A stretch of 64,000 nt of DNA from Aminipila terrae (GTDB lineage Bacteria > Bacillota > Clostridia > Peptostreptococcales > Anaerovoracaceae): NCBI RefSeq assembly GCF_010120715.1, contig NZ_CP047591.1:1922001-1986000 (forward strand). The letters are read 5' to 3'. Shown piece by piece: positions 33,517 through 43,997 of the stretch (position 1 is its first letter; every line of letters begins with the position of its first letter). The position numbers were made by a program, and so were the translations under genes. The notes below the pieces were generated by a model. It did no database searches. It had not been told where the DNA came from and saw nothing but the letters and a program-made list of their open reading frames with translations.

Positions 33517-34797
33517 ATGGGAGGGAGTATATTTACTTCGATAGTAGCAATTGTGGTTTTAATCATATTGTCGGCATACTTTTCAGCCACTGAAACGGCT
33601 TTCACATCTTTAAACAGAATAAGAATGAAGAGTCTTGCCGGAGCAGGAAGTAAAAAGGCAAAGCAGGTTCTTGTGCTGGAAGAAAACTATGACAGACTTC
33701 TTACAACAATCCTGATAGGCAACACTGCAGCCAACATTACCATGACATCAATTGCAACTGTACTGTTTGTAAAATTATATGGATCTTACGGTGCAACACT
33801 TTCAACAGTAATCATTACAATTATCGTTTTAATCTTTGGGGAAATAACACCAAAAATCATTGCAAAAGAGGCCCCTGAAAAATTCTCTATGTTTTCCGTA
33901 CCATTTCTCAGAATTTTACTGGTAATAATGAAGCCACTTAATTTTATATTTGCGCAGTGGAAAAAAATTATTAAAAAAGTATTTAAAGTTCATGATGAAA
34001 GGACTATAACTGATGACGAGCTTATAACAATTGTGGAAGAAGCAGAGACAGAAGGCAGTCTGGATGAAGACAGAAGTGAATTGATTCAAAATGCAATTGA
34101 GTTTAATGAACTGGAAGCTTATGATGTGCTGACTCCGAGAGTTGATGTGGAGGCTATAGAAATAGATGAGAAAAAGGAGGAGGTGGCAAAGATATTTTTA
34201 GAAACAGGATTTTCAAGGCTACCGGTCTATGAAGAAAATATGGACAAAATTGTAGGGGTTTTAAACCAGAAAGACTTTCACAATTTTGTAATTGGCCATG
34301 ATAAAGAAATCTCTGATTATGTTACCCCCGTTGTTTTTACACCTGGTTCCATAAGAATTGCTACGCTTTTGAAAAGAATGCAGAAAGCAAAGACTCACAT
34401 TGCTGTTGTTGTGGATGAATATGGCGGCACAGAGGGTATCGTAACAATGGAAGACATCATTGAAGAACTGGTAGGTGAAATCTTTGATGAACATGACGCT
34501 ACTGCTTCACAGGAAATCCTTCAGATTTATGATGGAAGTTACAGAGTCCTTGGTGGAGCAAGTGTTGAAAAAATGTTTGATTTCTTCGGATTAGAGTATG
34601 AAGAAATGGATGTTACTACAGCCAATGGATGGGTTGTGGTGAATCTTGACAAATTACCGGAAGCCGGAGATTCATTTGAATATGAAAATTTAAAAGTTAG
34701 AGTAACCAAGGCAGATGGAAAAAGAGCCTTAGAGATAAATGTGGTTGTGATGCCACTAGAAACAGAAAGGGAAGAAGGACTAAGAAAATGGGATTAA
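33517..34797 (+). CDS. CNNM/CorC-family CBS-domain transporter (hemolysin-like)
   Basis: A 426-residue membrane protein. The N-terminal DUF21 region (about residues 5-150) has three to four membrane segments and the ETAFTSLNRIRMKSL block, then a CBS pair (about 190-320; TPRVDVEAIEID.. and VVVDEYGGTEGIVTMEDIIEELVGEI) and a CorC/HlyC C-terminal domain. Probably a Mg2+ or other ion exporter. AGGAGG precedes the ATG. It overlaps secA by 10 bases. Confidence 0.9.
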   Translation: MGGSIFTSIVAIVVLIILSAYFSATETAFTSLNRIRMKSLAGAGSKKAKQVLVLEENYDRLLTTILIGNTAANITMTSIATVLFVKLYGSYGATLSTVIITIIVLIFGEITPKIIAKEAPEKFSMFSVPFLRILLVIMKPLNFIFAQWKKIIKKVFKVHDERTITDDELITIVEEAETEGSLDEDRSELIQNAIEFNELEAYDVLTPRVDVEAIEIDEKKEEVAKIFLETGFSRLPVYEENMDKIVGVLNQKDFHNFVIGHDKEISDYVTPVVFTPGSIRIATLLKRMQKAKTHIAVVVDEYGGTEGIVTMEDIIEELVGEIFDEHDATASQEILQIYDGSYRVLGGASVEKMFDFFGLEYEEMDVTTANGWVVVNLDKLPEAGDSFEYENLKVRVTKADGKRALEINVVVMPLETEREEGLRKWD

Positions 34798-37547
34798 TGG
34801 AAAAAATCTTTGGAGATTTAAATGTTAAAGAAGTTAGAAGAATTGAAAAAATAGTAGACAAAGTTGAGGCACTGGATCAGGACATGCAGACTCTTACTGA
34901 TGAACAGCTTAAGGCAAAAACTTCTGAATTTAAAGAAAGATATCAAAATGGAGAATCACTGGATGATTTACTGCCAGAAGCTTTTGCGGTGTGCAGAGAA
35001 GGTGCTGTCAGAAGTTTAGGTATGAAACATTTCAGAGTTCAGCTGATTGGTGGTGTAGCACTGCATCAGGGAAGAATTGCTGAAATGAAAACAGGTGAAG
35101 GTAAAACTTTAGTTGCTACACTGGCGGCATACCTGAATGCGCTTAGCGGCGATGGTGTTCACGTTGTTACAGTAAATGATTATCTGGCAAAACGTGATAT
35201 GGAATGGATGGGAAAGCTTTATACGTTCCTGGGTCTGACAGTAGGCTGCGTTATTCATGATGTAACAGGAGAAGACAGAAAAGCAGCTTATGAAGCGGAT
35301 ATTACTTACGGAACCAACAATGAATTCGGTTTTGACTACTTAAGAGATAACATGGTTACTTACCGTGAAGAAATGTCTCAGAGAGAACAACTGAATTATG
35401 CTATTGTGGACGAAGTGGACTCTATCCTCATTGATGAAGCCAGAACGCCTCTTATTATTTCTGGACAGGGAGCAAAATCTACGGATTTATATGGAGTAGC
35501 AGATAAGTTTGTAACAAGGCTGCGAAATGAAGAAGACTTTACCATTGAAGAAAAGGACAAAACAGTTGCTCTTACCGAGGAAGGTGTAGCCAAGTGTGAA
35601 AGAGAATTTGGTATTGAAAACTTCTCCGATCCTGAAAACATGGAAATAAACCATCACGTTCTTCAGGCATTAAAAGCAAGAAATTTAATGAAGCGTGATG
35701 TTGACTATATTGTAAAAGACGATGAAATAGTAATCGTTGATGAATTTACCGGACGTTTAATGTTTGGACGTAGATACAGTGACGGACTGCATCAGGCTAT
35801 TGAAGCAAAAGAAGGTGTTCTGGTTCGTTCAGAATCAAAGACATTAGCTACGATAACCCTTCAGAACTACTTCAGAATGTATAACAAGCTGGCCGGTATG
35901 ACAGGTACTGCCAAGACAGAAGAAGATGAATTCAGAGAAATTTATAACATGGATGTTGTAGTTATTCCAACTAATAGAGAAATTGCAAGAACAGACCTTC
36001 AGGATTCTATCTACGCTACAGAAAAAGGTAAATTTAAAGCTATAGCTGAAAGAATTGCAGAAGTTCACGCAACAGGACAACCAGTTCTGGTAGGTACCAT
36101 TTCTATTGAAAAATCAGAATTAATCAGTGACATGCTTAGAAAGCGCGGTGTAAAACACAACGTATTGAATGCTAAACAGCACGAAAAGGAAGCAGAGATT
36201 GTTGCTGAAGCAGGTCGTCAGAATGCCGTAACCATTGCAACAAATATGGCTGGCCGAGGTACCGATATTCTTCTTGGAGGTAATCCTGAATTCGAAGCAA
36301 AACGTGAAATGAAGAGACAGGGATTCAGTGATGAAGCTATTTCCTTTGCCACTTCATTTGTGTCAACCAATGATCCGGAACTGATACAAGCGAGAAATAC
36401 GTTTAATGAGTTAAACGAAAAGTTTAAAGCTGAAAGAGCTGAAGAACAGCAGCAGGTAAGAGAGCTGGGAGGACTTTGTATCATTGGTACAGAACGCCAT
36501 GAGTCAAGAAGAATTGATAACCAGTTAAGAGGTCGTGCGGGACGTCAGGGAGACCCTGGATGTACACAGTTCTTCCTATCCCTTGAAGATGAACTGATGC
36601 GACTGTTTGGTGGCGAGAAGATTCAGACTCTGGTAGAAAAACTGGGAGTTGAAGAAGATGAAGCTATTGAAGCAGGCATGCTTACAAAGCGTATTGAAGC
36701 AGCCCAGAAAAAAGTAGAAGGCAAGAACTTCTATATCAGAAAATATGTATTACAGTATGATAATGTTATGAACAAACAGCGTCAGATTATTTATGAAGAA
36801 AGACGTAAGGTATTGTTCGGAGAAGATTTAAGAGAGCATATTAAAAATATGACTCAGGAATTAATTGATGAAATGGTTGATCCGATCACTGTGGCATCAA
36901 GATATTCAGAAGAATGGGATTTAACTACCCTGGGCAAGAACCTGAAGAAAATCTGTGACAGATTTAATGAGCATCTGCCTTATACGAAAGAAGAAGCTGA
37001 GAATCTTACTGCAGATCAGTTAAAAGAAGACCTTTATGCAGAATTTGAAAGACTTTATGATGAAAAAGAAGCTGAAATCGGTATAGACAGAATGCGTGAG
37101 CTGGAAAGAATGATTCTGATCAGAGTAGTGGACAATAAATGGATGGATCATATCGATGATATGGATCAGCTTAGAAATGGTATCAACCTTCGTGCGCTGG
37201 GTCAGCAGGATCCGGCAGCAGCTTACTCTAATGAAGGATTTGATATGTTTGAACTGATGATTCAGGCTATTAAAGAAGATACGGTTAAGTTCTGTTACAA
37301 TGTTACTATCCAGACCAATGCCGAAAGGAAGAAAATCATTGAAGTGGGTGAAGGTAGAAAAGAAGACTATCATGGAGAAGGTATGGCCAGTGGTATTTCC
37401 ACAGGTTCAATGCCTGGCGAGACCGAGGTACCAGAAAGAGAACAGAAACACGAGCCAATCAGAAGAACAGAAGAAAAGATTGGAAGAAATGATCCGTGTC
37501 CTTGCGGTAGTGGTAAGAAGTATAAGAATTGCTGCATGAATAAATAA
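34788..37547 (+). CDS. secA: preprotein translocase ATPase SecA
   Basis: The motor of general secretion, 919 residues. The Walker A segment MKTGEGKTL (about 100-108), DEVDSILIDEARTPLIISG (about 207), the ATNMAGRGTDI helicase motif and the RGRAGRQGDPG block are intact, and it ends in the zinc-binding SEC-C motif CPCGSGKKYKNCC. ATG overlaps the preceding gene, suggesting co-transcription. prfB follows 18 bases later, a common secA-prfB order in Firmicutes. Confidence 0.98.
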   Translation: MGLMEKIFGDLNVKEVRRIEKIVDKVEALDQDMQTLTDEQLKAKTSEFKERYQNGESLDDLLPEAFAVCREGAVRSLGMKHFRVQLIGGVALHQGRIAEMKTGEGKTLVATLAAYLNALSGDGVHVVTVNDYLAKRDMEWMGKLYTFLGLTVGCVIHDVTGEDRKAAYEADITYGTNNEFGFDYLRDNMVTYREEMSQREQLNYAIVDEVDSILIDEARTPLIISGQGAKSTDLYGVADKFVTRLRNEEDFTIEEKDKTVALTEEGVAKCEREFGIENFSDPENMEINHHVLQALKARNLMKRDVDYIVKDDEIVIVDEFTGRLMFGRRYSDGLHQAIEAKEGVLVRSESKTLATITLQNYFRMYNKLAGMTGTAKTEEDEFREIYNMDVVVIPTNREIARTDLQDSIYATEKGKFKAIAERIAEVHATGQPVLVGTISIEKSELISDMLRKRGVKHNVLNAKQHEKEAEIVAEAGRQNAVTIATNMAGRGTDILLGGNPEFEAKREMKRQGFSDEAISFATSFVSTNDPELIQARNTFNELNEKFKAERAEEQQQVRELGGLCIIGTERHESRRIDNQLRGRAGRQGDPGCTQFFLSLEDELMRLFGGEKIQTLVEKLGVEEDEAIEAGMLTKRIEAAQKKVEGKNFYIRKYVLQYDNVMNKQRQIIYEERRKVLFGEDLREHIKNMTQELIDEMVDPITVASRYSEEWDLTTLGKNLKKICDRFNEHLPYTKEEAENLTADQLKEDLYAEFERLYDEKEAEIGIDRMRELERMILIRVVDNKWMDHIDDMDQLRNGINLRALGQQDPAAAYSNEGFDMFELMIQAIKEDTVKFCYNVTIQTNAERKKIIEVGEGRKEDYHGEGMASGISTGSMPGETEVPEREQKHEPIRRTEEKIGRNDPCPCGSGKKYKNCCMNK

Positions 37548-37565
37548 ATAAGAAAGGAATTTTAT

Positions 37566-38687
37566 ATGGTTGAATTAGATCAGATAAAATATGAGCTGCC
37601 TGCTGCAAAGGCAAATTTGACAGAGGTAGGTGAGTCTCTTTGACCTGGCCAACTTAGAAAACAGGTTAGAGGAAATAGAAATAAAGACTCAGGTAGAAGG
37701 GTTTTGGGATAATCGTGAGGCAGCACAAAAACTGCTGAAGGAAAAAAAATCCTTAGAAAACAAAATAAATAGCTATAAAAGTCTGAAGCAGGATTTAGAA
37801 GATATCGAAGTGCTGATTGAAATGGCCGAAGAAAGTGAAACAGATTCCGCAGGGGAAGAAAATTTCACGATAGCAGAAGAAATAAGAGAAGTTTATGAGA
37901 ACTATAAAACTAAGGCAGAAGAAATAAGACTGAAAACACTTCTTACCGGGGAATTTGATCACAACAGTGCTATCTTTACGATCCACGCAGGTACTGGTGG
38001 TGTTGATGCCATGGACTGGGCGGAAATGCTCCTTCGTATGTATACACGCTGGGCTGAAAAAAGAGGTTATAGCACTAAGATAATTGACCTTCAGGATGAT
38101 ACAGAAGCAGGAATTAAAAGTGCTACTGTAATCGTGGAAGGTGAAAACGCTTATGGGTATTTAAAAAATGAACGGGGAGTACACCGGCTGGTCCGTATTT
38201 CTCCCTTTAATGCCCAGGGAAAAAGGCAGACCTCTTTTGCTATGCTGGAAGTCATGCCTGAACTAGACGACGATATAAATATAGAAATAGATCCTGAAGA
38301 TTTACGAATAGACACTTACCGCTCCAGTGGTGCAGGAGGCCAGCATGTAAATAAAACAGATTCGGCTATCCGGATTACCCATCTGCCCACCAATATTGTT
38401 GTTACCTGTCAGAATGAACGGAGCCAGCACCAGAACAAAGATATGGCAATGAAGGTTTTAAAGGCAAAACTCACGGAACTGGCAGAACAGCAGCACAAGG
38501 AAAATCTTAAAGAACTTAAGGGAGATTTTTCGCAAAATACGTGGGGGAGCCAGATTCGTTCCTATGTGTTCCAGCCATATACAATGGTGAAAGACCACAG
38601 GACGGGGCAGAGGTAGGAAACGTTCAGGCTGTTATGGATGGAGAGATTGATTATTTTATCAATGAGAAGTTAAAATTTAAGGATTAA
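37566..38687 (+). CDS. prfB: peptide chain release factor 2 (programmed +1 frameshift; second indel near the end)
   Basis: Releases peptides at UGA and UAA. The 25-codon first frame ends CTT TGA C (37638-37644), preceded three bases upstream by the internal Shine-Dalgarno-like AGGTGAG; ribosomes shift +1 at CTT to continue DLANLENR. This is the classical autoregulation of RF2. The body carries the GGQ loop (RSSGAGGQHVNKTDSA). Near the 3' end the frame breaks at GGGG (38604-38607): one extra G restores HRTGAEVGNVQAVMDGEIDYF and a stop at 38687. This second break is not programmed and is likely a sequence error. Confidence 0.93.
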
Positions 38688-38723
38688 AAAGTAAGCTTAG
38701 ATAAAGGGAAAAAGGATATAAAA

Positions 38724-40985
38724 ATGAATATTATTGAAAAATTAGCGCAGGAATTCTCTGTTAAAATTTCACAGGTTGAAAATACCGTACAGCTGATAGA
38801 TGACGGCAATACTATTCCATTTATTGCACGTTACAGAAAAGAAGTAACAGGGGGACTTTCAGATGTAATCTTACGTGACATGGATGAAAGGCTAACTTAT
38901 CTGCGAAATCTTGAAGCCAGAAAAGAAGAAGTTACACGGCTTATTGATGAGCAGGGGAAACTGACAGAAGAGTTAAAGGCTGAAATTGAAAAAGCGGAAG
39001 TATTACAGAGGGTAGAGGATCTTTATAAGCCTTATAAGCAGAAGAAGGCTACAAGAGCCTCTAAGGCCAAAGAGAAAGGTCTTGAACCTTTAGCGCTTGT
39101 TTTTTATGCACAGGAAATGGAATCGGGCAGCATTGAAGATCTGGCTGCACCGTACATAAATGAAGAAAAAGGTGTTGAAAACGCAGAACAGGCTATTCAG
39201 GGTGCTATGGATATTATTGCGGAAATGATTGCAGATCACCCGGAAATAACAGCTATGGTTCGTGAAAAGACACAGAAATCCGGACTGATTTCAGCAGAAG
39301 CTACAGATCCTGAGGAAAAAACGGTTTATGATATGTATTATGGACATCAGGAAAGTATTGATAAAATTCCCAATCATAGAATCCTGGCAATAAACAGAGG
39401 GGAAAAAGAGAAGAAACTTAAGGTGAAAGTAATAGCACCAGTAGAAGAACTTCAGTTAATGCTGGAAAAGGCAGTTATTGCCAACGAAAAATCTATATTT
39501 GTCCAGATGTTAACGGACACCATTACAGATGCATATAAGAGATTAATGGCTCCTTCCATTGAAAGAGAAATGCGGAATCTTCTGACTGAAAGAGCAGAGC
39601 TGGATGCGGTGAAAGTATTTGCAAAAAATACCGAGAAGCTTTTAATGGTTCCACCAGTAAACGGGGCAAGAATCATCAGTATTGACCCAGGATACAGAAC
39701 TGGCTGCAAAGTGGCCGTTTTAAATGAAACTGGCAAACTTTTGGCTTATGCTACGGTATATCCCACAGAGCCTAAAAAAGACATTGCGGGAACAGAAGCT
39801 GCTTTAAAGAAATTAATAGATAAGTTTAAGATTAATACCATTGTAATCGGTAATGGGACTGCTTCCAGGGAAACCGAAGAGGTAGTTGCAGAATTCCTTA
39901 AAAAGAATGATTATAACATTAACTATACCATTGTAAATGAGGCAGGAGCCTCCGTTTACTCTGCATCAAAACTGGCTACTGAAGAATATCCGGACCTGGA
40001 TGTGACTACGAGGGGCGCCATGTCTCTGGGAAGAAGGCTTCAGGATCCTTTGGCAGAACTGGTTAAGATATCACCAAAAAGCATTGGTGTAGGTCAATAT
40101 CAGCACGATATAGACCAGAATCTTTTAGATGGGGCACTGACAAATGTAGTAGAAGATTGTGTAAACAGGGTAGGTGTTGATCTGAATACGGCATCCCCTT
40201 CTCTTCTGTCCTATATTGCAGGAATTAATATGGGCATTGCAAAGAATATTGTTTCCTACAGAGAAGAGACTGGTAGATTTACAAACAGAAAAGAACTTTT
40301 AAAAGTTTCAAAACTGGGTGAAAAAACTTATAAACAATGTGCGGGCTTTATGCGAATAGCAGACGGAGTAAATCCGCTGGACGCAACATCTGTCCATCCA
40401 GAGTCTTATGAAGCTGCTGATGTAGTGCTTCAAAAACTTGGAATTGATAAGGAGCAGATCAGACAGGGGGGAGTAGGCGACATTGAAGAGAAAATCTGTG
40501 AAGCCTATCCTGCTGCGAAAAAACAGGTAAAAGTTGAGCCGGGAACAAAAGGCCTTGCTGCCTTAGCCGTGTTAAAGGAGACAAAGAAAGAAGATCCTAA
40601 AAAGGGCCTGGGGAAGAGCATTGAAAAGCTTGCTGAAGAAGTGGGAATTGGAGCCTTGACTCTAAAGGATATCATAGAGGAAATCAAGAAGCCAGCAAGA
40701 GACCCCAGAGAAGATGCACCAGCTGTGGTGTTCAGAAATGATGTAAGAAGTTTTGAAGACTTAAAGGTTGGTATGGAAATGATGGGAACAGTCCGCAATG
40801 TTGTGGATTTTGGCGCTTTTGTTGACATAGGAGTGAAAAATGATGGACTGGTTCATATCTCTGAAATCAGTAATAAATTTATTAAACACCCTATGGATGC
40901 TGTATCCGTGGGAGATACAGTAAAGGTTAAGATCTTAAGTGTGGACTATGACAGACAAAAAATTGCCCTGACTATGAAGTTATAA
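38724..40985 (+). CDS. Tex-family S1 RNA-binding protein
   Basis: A 753-residue Tex/YqgF-type protein linked to transcription and RNA handling. N-terminal helical part (VIARYRKEVTGGLSD block), YqgF-like nuclease-fold region (ISIDPGYRTGCKVAVL, about 313), helix-hairpin-helix repeats (SPSLLSYIAGINMGIAKNIV, about 490), and a C-terminal S1 domain (about 675-750; VGMEMMGTVRNVVDFGAFVDIG). Length and domain order are typical. Confidence 0.94.
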   Translation: MNIIEKLAQEFSVKISQVENTVQLIDDGNTIPFIARYRKEVTGGLSDVILRDMDERLTYLRNLEARKEEVTRLIDEQGKLTEELKAEIEKAEVLQRVEDLYKPYKQKKATRASKAKEKGLEPLALVFYAQEMESGSIEDLAAPYINEEKGVENAEQAIQGAMDIIAEMIADHPEITAMVREKTQKSGLISAEATDPEEKTVYDMYYGHQESIDKIPNHRILAINRGEKEKKLKVKVIAPVEELQLMLEKAVIANEKSIFVQMLTDTITDAYKRLMAPSIEREMRNLLTERAELDAVKVFAKNTEKLLMVPPVNGARIISIDPGYRTGCKVAVLNETGKLLAYATVYPTEPKKDIAGTEAALKKLIDKFKINTIVIGNGTASRETEEVVAEFLKKNDYNINYTIVNEAGASVYSASKLATEEYPDLDVTTRGAMSLGRRLQDPLAELVKISPKSIGVGQYQHDIDQNLLDGALTNVVEDCVNRVGVDLNTASPSLLSYIAGINMGIAKNIVSYREETGRFTNRKELLKVSKLGEKTYKQCAGFMRIADGVNPLDATSVHPESYEAADVVLQKLGIDKEQIRQGGVGDIEEKICEAYPAAKKQVKVEPGTKGLAALAVLKETKKEDPKKGLGKSIEKLAEEVGIGALTLKDIIEEIKKPARDPREDAPAVVFRNDVRSFEDLKVGMEMMGTVRNVVDFGAFVDIGVKNDGLVHISEISNKFIKHPMDAVSVGDTVKVKILSVDYDRQKIALTMKL

Positions 40986-41030
40986 TAAATTCCACGTTAA
41001 AGGAAGAGAATTAATTAAAAAACAGCGATT

Positions 41031-41062
41031 AAGTGCAGTTAGTGATAACTGCACTTTTGTGT
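41031..41062 (+). terminator. terminator of tex
   Basis: 11-bp stem AAGTGCAGTTA / TAACTGCACTT with GTGA loop, then TTGTGTT. Confidence 0.75.
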
Positions 41063-41180
41063 TCCCTGGGTGAAAGTTAGATGTGAAGTGTGTGAAAGTA
41101 CTTACCAGATAATGTATTTGTGCGATATATTAAAATATATTAAATTGTCATTATCTGATTTAAGGAAAGAAGGTTTAAAG

Positions 41181-41705
41181 ATGATTGAATCCGTAGGAAA
41201 CAGCATAACTGATTATGCCAGACAGGAAAGAGAACTGCTGGCAAGCAAAGAAAACAGTGTAAAGAGTGCAGATACTAAAGAAGTTTCTGCTTCCGGCGAT
41301 GCAGCAGCTATCGCAGAGTCCCAGCAGCAAATTTCAGATACTTCTCCGGTGAAAACCAAAGCTCCCCAGTATGATACTGTTGAAATCAGTGAAGAGGGCA
41401 TGAAAATGGCCAGACAGCAGGCAAGTAGTGATACTGCAGCCTTGAAATCTGCAGTATCCACAAGTTCGGTTGAGGACTCCCAGAAGAGTTCATCAACATC
41501 TACCCAGGATTTGTCTTCTTATACGGAGAAACAACTGGATAAGATGGTAGATGAGGGGACAATTACTCAGGCCGAGAAAAATGCAGAGCTGGCAAGGCGT
41601 GCAGCTAAAGAAGCCGGAAAACAACAAAATAGTGACAACAGTACTTTAAATCCAGAGGAGATGGCAAATGTTTCAGCACAGGATACTGAAAGTGATGACG
41701 AATAA
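41181..41705 (+). CDS. Ser/Gln/Ala-rich protein, function unknown
   Basis: The start is ATG 41181 (MIESVGNSI), after GAAAGAAGG; an in-frame start at 41070 has no ribosome site. The 174-residue product is low-complexity and mostly disordered in composition (Ser, Gln, Ala, Glu, Lys, Thr), with no signal or membrane segment. A block YDTVEISEEGMKMA near the middle resembles short motifs in clostridial hypothetical proteins. No function can be given. Confidence 0.65.
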   Translation: MIESVGNSITDYARQERELLASKENSVKSADTKEVSASGDAAAIAESQQQISDTSPVKTKAPQYDTVEISEEGMKMARQQASSDTAALKSAVSTSSVEDSQKSSSTSTQDLSSYTEKQLDKMVDEGTITQAEKNAELARRAAKEAGKQQNSDNSTLNPEEMANVSAQDTESDDE

Positions 41706-41774
41706 GATAGCGTACCTTGTATAATCCCAGTGATTGTGATAAAATAGCAAAGATATTAAATAAGGGAGAATACA

Positions 41775-42425
41775 ATGAACAGGATTAATACGATATTATT
41801 TGATTTTGATGGTACTGTTATGAATACCAATGAACTTATCCTAGGTTCATGGCAGCATACCTTTAAGACTATCATGGGAAAAGAGGGAGATCCCGAGGCT
41901 ATTCAAAGAACCTTTGGAGAAACACTGGCAAAGAGTATGAATGATTTCTTCCCTGAATTTCCTTTGGACGATGCAATAGAAATTTACAGAGGATATCAGG
42001 CGGGCAGGTTTGCGGACGTTATATCGCCCTTTCCAGGTATGATTGAATTGATTAAAGAACTGAACAGGCAGGGATATAAAACAGCAGTAGTTACTTCAAG
42101 ACTGAGACCAACTACTATGGAAGGCCTTGAAAAGTATAAACTGGACACTATCTTAGATGAAATTGTTACCATGGAGGATTGTACAAAACATAAACCGGAT
42201 CCGGAACCAGCTCTTATTGCTTTAGAGAAATTGGGTTCAAAACCTGAAGAATCCATGATGATTGGTGACAGTAAATTTGACATTGGCTGTGCTAACAATG
42301 CAGGTGTTACCTCTGTCCTTGTGGATTGGGCAGTGGCCATATATGATAAGGAAAAGGAAGGTATTTTTAAGCCGGATTTTGTCATTAAAAAGGCTGAAGA
42401 TATATTAAAAATTTTACAAATTTAA
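41775..42425 (+). CDS. HAD-superfamily phosphatase (PpaX/Gph-like)
   Basis: A 216-residue HAD hydrolase. Motif I is LFDFDGTVMNT with the nucleophile Asp (about residue 10), motif II is the SR/T of AVVTSRL (about 107), and motif III-IV are the HKPDPEPAL and MIGDSKFDIGCANNAG blocks. This resembles pyrophosphatase PpaX or phosphoglycolate phosphatase; substrate is not certain. GGGAGA precedes the ATG. Confidence 0.85.
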   Translation: MNRINTILFDFDGTVMNTNELILGSWQHTFKTIMGKEGDPEAIQRTFGETLAKSMNDFFPEFPLDDAIEIYRGYQAGRFADVISPFPGMIELIKELNRQGYKTAVVTSRLRPTTMEGLEKYKLDTILDEIVTMEDCTKHKPDPEPALIALEKLGSKPEESMMIGDSKFDIGCANNAGVTSVLVDWAVAIYDKEKEGIFKPDFVIKKAEDILKILQI

Positions 42426-42463
42426 AACGGTTTAGGGTCATATGTAAAATACATAAAAAAAGA

Positions 42464-42510
42464 GGGTTCAGATTGTGATGATATCATCAAATCTTGAACC
42501 CCTTATTTAT
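42464..42510. terminator. hairpin terminator between convergent genes
   Basis: Long stem GGGTTCAGATT... / AATCTTGAACCC with small bulges, then CTTATTTAT. It lies between the HAD gene and the convergent glycosyltransferase (stop at 42540). Confidence 0.6.
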
Positions 42511-42539
42511 ATAATTTGATTCATGTTCAATCTGTACTT

Positions 42540-43745
42540 TCAGGCATGTCTTCTAAGGACAGGAATAAGTCTTACTGGAAGAGGAAGATGACCAGGAAAA
42601 GTGTCTACGGCGGCATCATAAACCTTTGCCACCCGTTTCCCGAATGTTTCCTTAGAGTAATTTTCAGCAGAGATTTCTGCGTTTTTGCACAGAGTCTTAT
42701 ATTTCTCAGGATTATTTAACAGGGCAAGAAGTTTTGTACTGAATTCCTTGGAGCTGTCAAAAGAAAAACCATTCTGACCTTCTATTAAAACATTTTCCAG
42801 GCACTGGTCATATTTGCATAAAAGAGGAACGCCACTGGCTAATGCTTCAATATAAGTAAGTCCCTGTGCTTCGCTTTGGGAAGCACAAACAAATAGTTTG
42901 CCTAACTGAAAATACTCTGGAACAGAATCAGGAGAAACCATTCCGGTAAAGATAACATTATTCTGCAGATGCATGTCAATAACCAGTTCTCTCAGGGCAT
43001 CTTCATAAGGGCCGCCCCCTACAATCAGCAGAACTATTTCCGGATGTGACTTGACCAGAATCTTCATATTATCCAAAAGCTCATCTATATTTTTTTCCAG
43101 AGCAAGTCTCCCAATACTTACAATGACTGTCTTGTCTGGGGTTATACCAAGAGAAGACAGAAGTTCCTGACGCCGGCTTTCGGAAATACGTTTTCTGTAT
43201 TTATTCAAGTCGATACCTGTAGGTATCGTAGTAATTGGATTTTCAATGCCATAGGAAAGTAATAAATTCCGAGCCTTATTAGTAGGAGTTATAACATAAT
43301 CCGTAGCATTTATCGCGCGGTTGGAACCAAAAAGTACAATACTTTTGCTGAGACGTTTACTGCGCAATATATAATGAGTATAATCTTCGTAAATGGTATG
43401 ATAAGTATGAACAATAGGAATATCCAATTTAAGGGCAATGTACTTAGCAAAGTAAAATGAGACCCACTCGCACTGGGAATGTATGATATCTGGATGCCAT
43501 TGCATGATCTCAGGTAAATACTTACTGTGAAAGTTATAAGTGGCTCTTGCCTGAGGATATATTTTCACCTTAAATGATTTAAGATAGTATGTATCATCTT
43601 TAAAGTGCTGGTGCCCATCAGGTGAGAGCGTTAATACCCGTACCTCATGGCCAGCCTTTTCCAATTCGGATTTTAAATTGATTACGGAAGTAACGACTCC
43701 GTTAATAACGGGTTTATACCAGTCCGTCGTTATTAATATTTTCAT
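42540..43745 (-). CDS. glycosyltransferase family 4
   Basis: A 401-residue GT4 enzyme with a GT-B fold. Starts ILITTDWYKPVINGVVTSV, typical of diacylglycerol glucosyl/mannosyl transferases, with the donor-site block SQSEAQGLTYIEALASGVPLL (the E-x7-E motif, about 295-315). Probably glycosylates membrane lipids, which fits its position beside the fatty acid genes, but the acceptor is not determined. AGGAGG precedes the ATG on the minus strand. Confidence 0.85.
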   Translation of the reverse strand: MKILITTDWYKPVINGVVTSVINLKSELEKAGHEVRVLTLSPDGHQHFKDDTYYLKSFKVKIYPQARATYNFHSKYLPEIMQWHPDIIHSQCEWVSFYFAKYIALKLDIPIVHTYHTIYEDYTHYILRSKRLSKSIVLFGSNRAINATDYVITPTNKARNLLLSYGIENPITTIPTGIDLNKYRKRISESRRQELLSSLGITPDKTVIVSIGRLALEKNIDELLDNMKILVKSHPEIVLLIVGGGPYEDALRELVIDMHLQNNVIFTGMVSPDSVPEYFQLGKLFVCASQSEAQGLTYIEALASGVPLLCKYDQCLENVLIEGQNGFSFDSSKEFSTKLLALLNNPEKYKTLCKNAEISAENYSKETFGKRVAKVYDAAVDTFPGHLPLPVRLIPVLRRHA

Positions 43746-43956
43746 TATTTTAATCCCTCCTAAACTCCCAAGATATATTCTTTCATAGATTTATAGGAAA
43801 GTCCATTAAATCTTTATTAAGTTTTCTTAAAATTTCTTAAGATTATAATAGTTAAAATACTTCTATAAATATATATTATTTTTCATGCCAGCTAATAATA
43901 AGAAAGCAGTATAAATATCAAAAGGGACAATATGTTTTTTGCATAAATATGATTAC

Positions 43957-43985
43957 TTGACTTTTATACCAAATAAAAATATAAT
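43957..43985 (+). promoter_or_regulatory. promoter of the fatty acid cluster
   Basis: TTGACT (43957-43962) and TATAAT (43980-43985) with a 17-base spacer, about 60 bases before fabH. A palindromic operator lies just downstream. The rest of 43746-44046 has no gene. Confidence 0.75.
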
Positions 43986-43997
43986 ATAATAAAATAA

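Noticed and set aside
38604..38620. The prfB 3' frame break as a second programmed shift
   Set aside because: No slippery or stimulatory signal, and the change is one base in a G-run that restores the standard RF2 tail.
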